Shown here: one piece after another, positions 1-5,597 of the stretch | Numbering within the stretch: position 1 is the first letter of the stretch | Layout: every line of letters starts with the position of its first letter | Source: an uncultured Verrucomicrobiota bacterium | GTDB taxonomy: Bacteria; Verrucomicrobiota; Kiritimatiellia; RFP12; UBA1067 | Length of the DNA stretch: 14,696 nucleotides | Reading direction: 5' to 3' | Assembly (NCBI GenBank): GCA_946615275.1 | Contig: CAMOHV010000011.1 | Coordinates: 1 to 14,696 of the forward strand | Notes under the pieces: generated by a model | Databases searched by the model: none | Seen by the model: the letters and a program-made list of their open reading frames with translations, nothing else | Told to the model about the DNA's origin: nothing | Position numbers and translations under genes: made by a program

Positions 1-1
1 C

Positions 2-79
2 TTCTCCGATCTTGTCGGAAGGCTTGAGTGGAATGGCGATGCCGTGAAGGAGCAACGGAGGCTGAGGGATGAATGGTAA
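2..79 (+). CDS. C-terminal end of an antitoxin of a vapBC-type pair (5' truncated by window)
   Basis: An open frame runs in from the left edge and ends at TAA (77-79), giving about 25 residues that finish in KEQRRLRDEW. The stop lies past the ATG of the PIN-domain toxin that follows, so the two genes overlap by 11 bases, as is usual for translationally coupled antitoxin-toxin operons. The charged, Leu/Trp-containing tail (DLVGRLEW then DAVKEQRRLRDEW) resembles the toxin-wrapping C-terminus of VapB-like antitoxins. The DNA-binding N-terminus lies outside the window, so the subfamily (AbrB, RHH, Phd) cannot be told. It is on the strand opposite to the phage operon and is probably host DNA. Confidence 0.55.
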   Translation, partial: FSDLVGRLEWNGDAVKEQRRLRDEW

Positions 80-304
80 TGGCTATCTTCTCGACACCAA
101 TGCAATCGTCCAACTGCTAAAGGGCAACAAGGAGCTGATTGCCGTCCTTAGCACCGCTGATTTCATCGCCACATCAATAGTCGCCGAGATGGAGTATCTT
201 TCTTTTCGGGGTTGAGCGATGCTGATGTGGCGCTGTATCAGACGTTTCGGGGGTGTAACGGCGCGAAAGTGATGGTATGGGTTTGCGATGAGAAAACACC
301 CTAG
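69..304 (+). pseudogene. vapC: VapC-type PIN-domain toxin, frameshifted and truncated
   Basis: ATG at 69 is preceded by GGAGG (57-61) with 7-base spacing. The first frame reads 48 codons to TGA (213-215) and carries the PIN hallmark GYLLDTNAIV, with the first catalytic Asp at residue 9, and a conserved acidic stretch SIVAEMEYLSF (Glu40/Glu42). Right at the stop, the -1 frame continues the homology with SGLSDADVALYQTFRGC, so loss of one T from the run at 203-206 explains the break. That second frame reads about 33 codons to TAG (302-304). Family members are about 125-135 residues. The remnant reaches only about residue 70 and then turns into the unrelated tail WVCDEKTP, so the acidic residues near the C-terminus are missing and ribonuclease activity is not expected. 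The loss of similarity near 275-300 may mark an insertion junction. Confidence 0.72.
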
Positions 305-374
305 GGAATTAGGGTCGAATCACAGGGGAATCGCGCGGGAATCCATTGGCGGTCACATGGGATACATATGGGAT
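304..374. repeat. Five GGGAAT/GGGAT motifs phased at 11-bp multiples
   Basis: GGGAAT occurs at 304, 326 and 337, and GGGAT at 359 and 370. The spacings are 22, 11, 22 and 11 bases, so all five sit on one face of the helix. A degenerate copy (GGGTCGAAT, 312-320) lies between the first two. The stretch is non-coding and lies between the dead vapC gene and the late-operon terminator. Phased short motifs are typical of arrays bound by a multimeric protein, such as a transposase at a phage end or a regulator. Which protein binds, if any, is unknown, and chance is not excluded for such short motifs. Confidence 0.35.
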
Positions 375-383
375 CGTTAATAT

Positions 384-453
384 AAAAATCCCCAGGAGGT
401 CCACCTCGTGAAAATCATGCCTGAAAAGGTCGGGTGGTCTGGCACCTGGGGAT
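384..453 (-). terminator. Rho-independent terminator of the phage late operon
   Basis: Read on the minus strand, the sequence just after the last stop codon (460) forms a long hairpin. The outer arm ATCCCCAGG (plus 388-396) pairs perfectly with 445-453, and an inner arm CCACC (401-405) pairs with 433-437, leaving a loop of about 27 bases. On the minus strand the stem is followed at once by a T run (plus 384-388) and more A/T. There is no T run on the other side, so it should stop only the phage operon and not transcription from the toxin-antitoxin side. Confidence 0.75.
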
Positions 454-459
454 GTGGGT

Positions 460-942
460 TTAGTTTGAATGGATGATCGTAACCTCGTTGGTTTGGGCTG
501 CGGCGCGCTGTGCGGCACGGATCGCCGCCAGCTCAGGCGGCAGGTGGGCCGCCTCCCACGCGGCCTTGATTGACTCCGATCGTGCTTTGGCCGCCGCTAC
601 TGCCTTGGCCCGCGCCTCTGGGTCGGCAGACCTCACCTTACGTCCAGCGGCGGTGTGGACGTAGCCGTCCGAATAAAGCGTAGCCACGTAGATCAACTTG
701 GTAGTCTCGTTGGTGAGGAGATATTGCCCCATGGGACTGCCGTGCCAGGCACGCCGACCGGTCTCGCTCTCCATGTCGCGCCAATACTTACGATTCAGCA
801 GGCCCAATGAATCCTGTAAGTCGCCCTGAGTCCAAACGTTTGTTGACCCATCGGCATACTGTGTGACAGCGACAATGTTGGTGTCTGCCGACCAAGTGAC
901 TGTCGCCACTAGCATTATCAAGGACGTTGCTAGATATTTCAT
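460..942 (-). CDS. Signal-peptide protein, last gene of the late operon, function unknown
   Basis: 160 aa. The start ATG has GAGGA at 7-base spacing. Residues 1-19 form a clear signal peptide (MKYLATSLIMLVATV core, likely cleavage TWSA|DT), so the product should be exported. The mature part opens with a beta-type segment (VAVTQYADGSTNVW), with a related phrase later (YVATLYSDGYVHT). It ends in an Ala-rich helix with RAKAVAAAKARSESIKAAW (from about residue 108) that could form a coiled coil. There are no cysteines and no catalytic motif was recognised. It follows the 188-aa membrane protein by 33 bases and is followed by the terminator. It may be a fibre-associated or periplasmic accessory factor; an exported lysis accessory protein is an alternative but no spanin or lysozyme motif is seen. 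Confidence 0.8.
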   Translation of the reverse strand: MKYLATSLIMLVATVTWSADTNIVAVTQYADGSTNVWTQGDLQDSLGLLNRKYWRDMESETGRRAWHGSPMGQYLLTNETTKLIYVATLYSDGYVHTAAGRKVRSADPEARAKAVAAAKARSESIKAAWEAAHLPPELAAIRAAQRAAAQTNEVTIIHSN

Positions 943-986
943 GGTGATTCCTCGCTGGTTACTGTTAGAACGTCGTTTGTGACCGG

Positions 987-1553
987 TTATTCAATGATGC
1001 GGACACGTGTATTGACGAATGATGCTCTCCCACCATGGCCAGGCATGAGAAACCCTTTAATCTGCCATACCCCATTGGTGTGGACCGTCGGCTCGGGCGT
1101 ATAAGACGCCCCGACCATGAAGTTGTAGTTGGTCGCCGACTCTAGGGGGTAGTCGTACGGAAAATCCGTAAATGTCAGACGTGGAGACAGCTCCATCCAA
1201 TCTGTGGCATTGGTGCTCGCGATTGGACGGTAGTAGACCAGTATCTCGGTGCTATCCGGGAGTATCGCCGTGCGCTTCGCGATCGCGATATGGACATAAT
1301 CATTGGTGACATACGATCCGTTATCGGTGATGTACGGATCATTGATGGATACGGTCGCCTTGCTGCCTCCGTAGATCACGCCCATGATTGCCATGACTAG
1401 CAGCATAAATGTTGTGCCTGGCGGCAGATCGCGCCTAGATGACCGTGCAATCTGCTTTAGCAGCCCAATCATGCCTATCGCGGCGAGCAACAACAGGCCG
1501 ATCACGCATGCCCACAATGCGGCCGCCTCAAATCCAGCGATTACCTCACTCAC
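987..1553 (-). CDS. Two-TM membrane protein with a C-terminal beta (FN3-like) domain
   Basis: 188 aa from a GTG start at 1553, chosen because GGGAGGC lies 7 bases upstream and the GTGA overlaps the preceding stop, as at two other junctions in this operon. An ATG at 1601 would add 16 residues and force a 52-base overlap. Hydrophobic segments lie at about residues 8-32 (ALWACVIGLLLLAAIGMIG) and 48-64 (FMLLVMAIMGVIYGG). The loop between them, KQIARSSRRD, is positively charged, which puts it in the cytoplasm and both termini outside. The remaining 120 residues alternate in beta fashion (TEILVYYRP, TNYNFMVGASYTPEP) and resemble a fibronectin-III-like or fibre domain. Holins also have two short TM segments, but a large external domain is unusual for them. 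Function unknown; a membrane-anchored partner of the preceding fibre is one possibility. Confidence 0.78.
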   Translation of the reverse strand: MSEVIAGFEAAALWACVIGLLLLAAIGMIGLLKQIARSSRRDLPPGTTFMLLVMAIMGVIYGGSKATVSINDPYITDNGSYVTNDYVHIAIAKRTAILPDSTEILVYYRPIASTNATDWMELSPRLTFTDFPYDYPLESATNYNFMVGASYTPEPTVHTNGVWQIKGFLMPGHGGRASFVNTRVRIIE

Positions 1554-3451
1554 TGGAACGCCTCCCACGTGATCGTACCATTGTTGTAGACGGGCCGACA
1601 TTTATGCACGCCGTCTGTGCAGAGGATACCGTCGGGGATGTCAAACGTACCTTTACTCGTGACCTTGACGCCCCCCTCCTGGAAGAACTCGAAGGCGAAG
1701 AAACCCTGTCTGGCCGATGTCGTAACCGTGCAGACCCATGCGCCACTCGAACCACTCCATGTCACAGAGATGTCGGTCGTGAATCCGTTCTCCTCCCGCT
1801 CCCATGCCAGCGGTGAGAGAGCCTGCGTATACCTAAGATAAGGGTGAGTCTCCGCGACCACTGGGACTGCCATCGTCACCGTGTTGCCATTGACGTGGAT
1901 CGAGGTCGCGTCGACGCCGACAAGGTATGAATCCGTCTTCTCGACTGCGAATGCCTCTGTCCCGTCGGCCGACATGAGCGTGATGTTTGACGCCTGGTTG
2001 GTGTAGACCTGTGGGGTGTCGCCATGGTATGAGAGTATCCATATTTGCCCAAACGTCGTTACCTGTTTCTCGTACTCCAGACCGCCGGCGAATACCGTAG
2101 TCGGTGTCGATATCCACGTCGTGTTGCTTGGAGCGGGTGCGCCTAGCCCCGACGTCGTGCCGGACCATCCTCGAGGCGCATACGCCTCTCGAGCACGCGC
2201 CTCCAATTCCGCGACGGCGGAATCGGTGTAGGCGGCCGCCGATCGCACGGTGCGCTCCAAACCATTGGTTTCGGCCCAGATCGTTATGTAGGTGTTTGTC
2301 TCAGTGAACTGCAGCAGGCGGAGTGTGGGGGGATTGACGCGCGAGTTGTAGTTGGTCACCTCGCACACGACGTTGCTTCCGGAGTAGAGGCGGTAGATGA
2401 GCGAATTTTCGGCGCGCATGTCCGCTATCTCCTGTTCGATGGGCAAGACCGCTGCCGCGGCGGCAGCCGTGGCGTCCGTGCGCGTTGCGATACGCCCATT
2501 CTGCACCATCGTCACACGTGCCTCTCGTGTCGCAATGATATCGACATACTCTCCAGACGTATTATCATATAGGGGATAGCTGAATTCCAGGGCGGCTTCC
2601 GCCGCTTCACGAGTTGGATGAAAACTCTCCATGTACGGCAGTGAATTGTAGTCACTGCCGGTAATCAACCACGGGAGGTCTGGATATGGAGAATCCTCGA
2701 TAATTATAACATCGCGGGTCTGTCCATCGCTGAATACCCAATCCGTATAATTGGTCTGTACCTTGTATACAGCGAGGTCAGATTTATCCCTCATTGCGCG
2801 TGAGAGTGCGTTTGTCGCCTCGTCGGCGTAAATCGTCGCGGGCATGAGGCTCTGATGTTGCTGCAGCGCGGACATGGCGCGGTTGGAGACGGTCTCGTAG
2901 TCGGCGGGGGCGAGGCCGGAGAATGTCACGTTTGTCACGACCTGGGCGTCATTGCGGATAGAGCCGAGCGGCGCAGTCTGGACGGATGCGCCAAGCGCGG
3001 AGAGGCAGAGTGTGAGCAGGATTGCCGCCGCGCCGCCGCCGAGCTTGTGGATTATCTCGTTGAGCTTTGCGGCCATGTCGTCCATTGTATGCAGCTCCGG
3101 CAGGGCGTCCACGCCGTCAAGCGGCTTGCCGCCGTCCGCGCCTGGATCCATGTCCAGTGTCGAGCCGTATACAAGCGCGGGAGAGTCCGTCACCTTGATT
3201 TTGGCGGAGATCGGGTATGTTTTGACGCGCCCGTCCGCATATCCGGCCGCAAAGTAGATCGGGGACGTGCCGAGCTTGAACGCGGCGGACTCCTCCGCCG
3301 TGAATCGGATCGAGAGTTGGTCGCCCTGGGCGACGTGTTCGAACGTGCGCACCACGCCCTGGTATTTGGCGAGCAGCCGCGCGGCCGTCTCCGGCGCCGT
3401 GAAGCAGATGGGGGCGGGCGTGTCGCCCTTTAATATGGTGGGAATGGCCAT
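1550..3451 (-). CDS. Tail fibre/baseplate fusion: BppU-like N-terminus, internal hydrophobic segment, fibre C-terminus
   Basis: 633 aa. ATG at 3451 has GGAG about 9 bases upstream; a TTG 15 bases earlier is less likely. Residues 1-90 (MAIPTILKGDTPAPICF, then AEESAAFKLGTS, AKIKVTDS) look like the N-terminal fold of phage upper-baseplate BppU-type proteins, which attach receptor-binding parts to the tail. At 139-156 there is an 18-residue hydrophobic run (GAAAILLTLCLSALGASV) ending like a signal-peptidase site. Ala-rich helical stretches near 325-350 and 400-422 may trimerise. The rest is beta-rich (SDLAVYKVQTNYTDWVFSDG; C-terminal VHKCRPVYNNGTITWEAF). Base composition changes inside the gene: the 5' third is about 63-75% GC in 60-base samples, while 2521-2760 is about 42-45%, suggesting mosaic exchange of the receptor-binding half. 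Probable host-recognition protein. Confidence 0.75.
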   Translation of the reverse strand: MAIPTILKGDTPAPICFTAPETAARLLAKYQGVVRTFEHVAQGDQLSIRFTAEESAAFKLGTSPIYFAAGYADGRVKTYPISAKIKVTDSPALVYGSTLDMDPGADGGKPLDGVDALPELHTMDDMAAKLNEIIHKLGGGAAAILLTLCLSALGASVQTAPLGSIRNDAQVVTNVTFSGLAPADYETVSNRAMSALQQHQSLMPATIYADEATNALSRAMRDKSDLAVYKVQTNYTDWVFSDGQTRDVIIIEDSPYPDLPWLITGSDYNSLPYMESFHPTREAAEAALEFSYPLYDNTSGEYVDIIATREARVTMVQNGRIATRTDATAAAAAAVLPIEQEIADMRAENSLIYRLYSGSNVVCEVTNYNSRVNPPTLRLLQFTETNTYITIWAETNGLERTVRSAAAYTDSAVAELEARAREAYAPRGWSGTTSGLGAPAPSNTTWISTPTTVFAGGLEYEKQVTTFGQIWILSYHGDTPQVYTNQASNITLMSADGTEAFAVEKTDSYLVGVDATSIHVNGNTVTMAVPVVAETHPYLRYTQALSPLAWEREENGFTTDISVTWSGSSGAWVCTVTTSARQGFFAFEFFQEGGVKVTSKGTFDIPDGILCTDGVHKCRPVYNNGTITWEAFQ

Positions 3452-3485
3452 GTTACGGGTCTCCAAGGTGGTTTGCAGGGTGGTT

Positions 3486-3920
3486 TCAGTCGACGCGCAG
3501 CGTCCATTCGCCGTCGATGTTGACAGCGGTGAGAGGGTGGGCGCCGCCGTTCTCGTCGGATGCGGTGGCGACCACGACGTTCCCGGATACGCGCGGAGTC
3601 ACGGTCAGAGTGCCCGCCCCGAGGTAGGTCTCATTTCCCCGGGCGTCTGTCGCCACGACCTCATACTGCGCGTCTCCGGACGCCGGGAAGCACGCGGGCG
3701 AGGCGTAGCCGGTCCAGAGTCCGCTTGGATGCTCGGCGCAGTGGACGACATAGTGGTCGTCGGTGCCCGGGACCCCGATGCGGACCTCCAGGCCGGTGAC
3801 GTCCGCCGGGACATTGCGCAGGGCGAAGTGCCAGGACGACAGCTGGGCGGGGCGCCATGTCACGAGGGGGACGTTGAGTTGCGCGGGGCAGATCACGATG
3901 AAGGCGTTGCAGAGTTCCAT
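3486..3920 (-). CDS. Small beta-rich tail-associated protein, probable baseplate or fibre accessory
   Basis: 144 aa. ATG at 3920 is used because AGGAGG sits 7 bases upstream; a TTG at 3926 would be too close to it. The gene begins 2 bases after the stop of the beta-helix gene. The sequence alternates as a beta sandwich: LEVRIGVPGTDDHYVVHC, then SGLWTGYAS, QYEVVATDARGNETYLG, GTLTVTPR. Four cysteines (4, 11, 61, 77) are notable for its size. It reads like a single Ig-like or BppU-like domain. With the N-terminal domain of the next gene it could form the connector that holds fibres on the tail tip (inference from position and fold type). No enzymatic motif and no signal peptide are seen. Confidence 0.72.
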   Translation of the reverse strand: MELCNAFIVICPAQLNVPLVTWRPAQLSSWHFALRNVPADVTGLEVRIGVPGTDDHYVVHCAEHPSGLWTGYASPACFPASGDAQYEVVATDARGNETYLGAGTLTVTPRVSGNVVVATASDENGGAHPLTAVNIDGEWTLRVD

Positions 3921-3922
3921 GG

Positions 3923-5587
3923 TCAATCCTCCTGGGCGTCTGTCTCGACGGTGACGGGCTCCGCCGGATCGGGCAGCTTCATCGGCTCCACAGCGTTGCG
4001 CGCGACGAGCTCGGCGCGCCTCGCCGTCAGGGAGGCGCTCTGCTCCTGCGTGACCGTGCCGGACGCCACAAGGGCGTCGATCACCGTGGCCGCCGCCGCG
4101 TCGCGCACGGCGCGGTCTGCCGCGCTGTTATAGCCGAAGGGCAGAAGGTCGAAGTCCGACATGGCCGGGCGGTGTGTCTGCGCGTCCAGGCGCGCGGCGA
4201 GATTGGTGGCCGACGTGCGAAACGCGAACGTGCCGAAGCCGCTGCCGGGGCCGTCAAGCCCGAAGCCGAGGGCGGAGTTCGCGCAGTTCCGCGTACTTGT
4301 GTCGCTCGTCGTCCGCGCCGCGCCCACTACCACCGTTGATTCCGTCCAGTTGCAACGTTCCCCGTTGAACATATACCCCCGATGGTGGAAGGTGTCTACA
4401 CGGTCGATGTCGATGTAGCAATTCTCCATTTTTAGGCTATAGGCGAGATTGGCCGCAACGGGCGAAATCGTGCGGAATTTCATTGTCGAATTGCGCGCGC
4501 CGCATTGCTCGAATATCACGCCGAAGTCCTGGGAGTTCGGTTGCGCGGTGGCGGCGACGTTGAAGTCCACGTCGCAAGCGTCCAGGGCGCACAAGTGAAA
4601 AAGCCATTGGCTGTTGCGCACCACGGCGTTCGTGCCCTCGATCCGGCAGTTCTCCAGGTAGAGAAGTTGCAAGGCCGCGCGATTGTTGGCCCCGGCGTTC
4701 ACGGACGGAATACGTGGGTCGCGGATCGTCGCGTTCTTGATCGCGCAGAAATAGCCGCTTGATCCCGCGCTGATCCTTCGGACGCCGCCGCAGTCGATCA
4801 CCACCTCGTCGCGGCGTCCGACGCCGACGATCGCTATGCGGTGGGCCATAGACGGAATCACGCCGTCCAGATATTCCGGCGATTCGTAGGTGCCCCGGTC
4901 GATGTAGATGGTGGTGGTGTCGTTCGTCAGGGCCATGATCGCCGCCTGGAGCGTCCTTTTCGGATAGTAGGTCGAAGCGCCGGAGTATTCGTCGCTGCCG
5001 TATTCCGCAACGTAGATGGCGTTCGTTTCGCTGCGGTTCCAGTCGCTAGTCCATAGCGGGGCGCTCGTCTCCACCACACCGTCGCGTTTCACAATCTTGC
5101 GCGCGTTAAGGTAAAGCGTTCCGTCGTTGTAATAGATAGGAGGACAGCCATCCCAATTCACCGTGGCCGTCTTGTCTGGTGTGATCCAAAAGCGTTTAGC
5201 GCCACCATCCACGTTAAAGTGGCCATTGATCACGGTGCAGTTCGTCCTACTGTGCGCCCCCATGAAAGCGCCCGAGCCTATGCCCACGCATCCATAAAGG
5301 TTCGACGAGGCGTAGCCAGACCAATTGCCCACCATGACGCAGTGTTTGTTTCCGCCGGAGATGGCGGTGGAAAGCGCGCCGACGGCAACGCCATGATCGG
5401 CGGACGACTGGCGGAATGCGCTGTTTCCCACGGCGGTGATGTAATCCCCGCTGGAGCGTGCGCCGCTGTACGCGGCGGCGGAGTATGAGTTTGTGCCGTC
5501 TATCTGATAGGCGCGGTTCAAATATTGCGAGGCGGCAAACGCCGTTCCCGCGAACACAATGATGATTGAGATGATTTTGCTTTTCAT
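3923..5587 (-). CDS. Exported-looking tailspike: YadA-like head repeats plus right-handed beta-helix
   Basis: 554 aa, with AAGGAGA before the ATG. Residues 1-18 form a signal peptide (KIISIIIVFAGTAFA, cleavage AFA|AS). Residues 52-107 hold four repeats of the hydrophobic-hydrophobic-G-x-x-A/S type (AVGNSA, AVGALS, MVGNWS, GIGSGA) spaced 16-17 residues, as in the head of trimeric autotransporter adhesins. From about 190 the motif NAIYVAEYGSDEYSGAS then PKRTLQAAI matches the DUF1565/pectate-lyase-like start of right-handed beta-helices, and repeated short beta turns run to about 425. The tail (from about 487) is helical and ends in an acidic Pro-rich stretch. There are 13 cysteines, far more than in the capsid protein. 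Likely a trimeric adhesin or tailspike. No confident catalytic residues can be named, so polysaccharide cleavage is possible but not shown. Confidence 0.78.
   Translation of the reverse strand: MKSKIISIIIVFAGTAFAASQYLNRAYQIDGTNSYSAAAYSGARSSGDYITAVGNSAFRQSSADHGVAVGALSTAISGGNKHCVMVGNWSGYASSNLYGCVGIGSGAFMGAHSRTNCTVINGHFNVDGGAKRFWITPDKTATVNWDGCPPIYYNDGTLYLNARKIVKRDGVVETSAPLWTSDWNRSETNAIYVAEYGSDEYSGASTYYPKRTLQAAIMALTNDTTTIYIDRGTYESPEYLDGVIPSMAHRIAIVGVGRRDEVVIDCGGVRRISAGSSGYFCAIKNATIRDPRIPSVNAGANNRAALQLLYLENCRIEGTNAVVRNSQWLFHLCALDACDVDFNVAATAQPNSQDFGVIFEQCGARNSTMKFRTISPVAANLAYSLKMENCYIDIDRVDTFHHRGYMFNGERCNWTESTVVVGAARTTSDTSTRNCANSALGFGLDGPGSGFGTFAFRTSATNLAARLDAQTHRPAMSDFDLLPFGYNSAADRAVRDAAAATVIDALVASGTVTQEQSASLTARRAELVARNAVEPMKLPDPAEPVTVETDAQED
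5258..5440 (-). repeat. YadA-like head repeats within the tailspike
   Basis: Residues 50-110 of the 554-aa protein contain four [AMGV]-[VI]-G-x-x-[AS] cores at residues 52, 68, 85 and 102. The 16-17 residue period is close to the 14-16 residue period of left-handed parallel beta-rolls in YadA heads. The pattern is visible directly; the fold is inferred. Confidence 0.55.
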
Positions 5588-5597
5588 GGTTGTCTCC

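Noticed and set aside
309..518. 69-codon minus-strand open frame
   Set aside because: It runs through the terminator hairpin and overlaps the end of the 160-aa gene; no RBS or domain.
3466..3485. Tandem copies of a GGTGGTTT-like 8-mer before the fibre gene
   Set aside because: Only two imperfect copies about 12 bases apart in an ordinary intergenic gap; too short to support a function.
3267..4133. 288-codon plus-strand open frame
   Set aside because: Antisense across three phage genes and their ribosome-binding sites; no recognisable domain.
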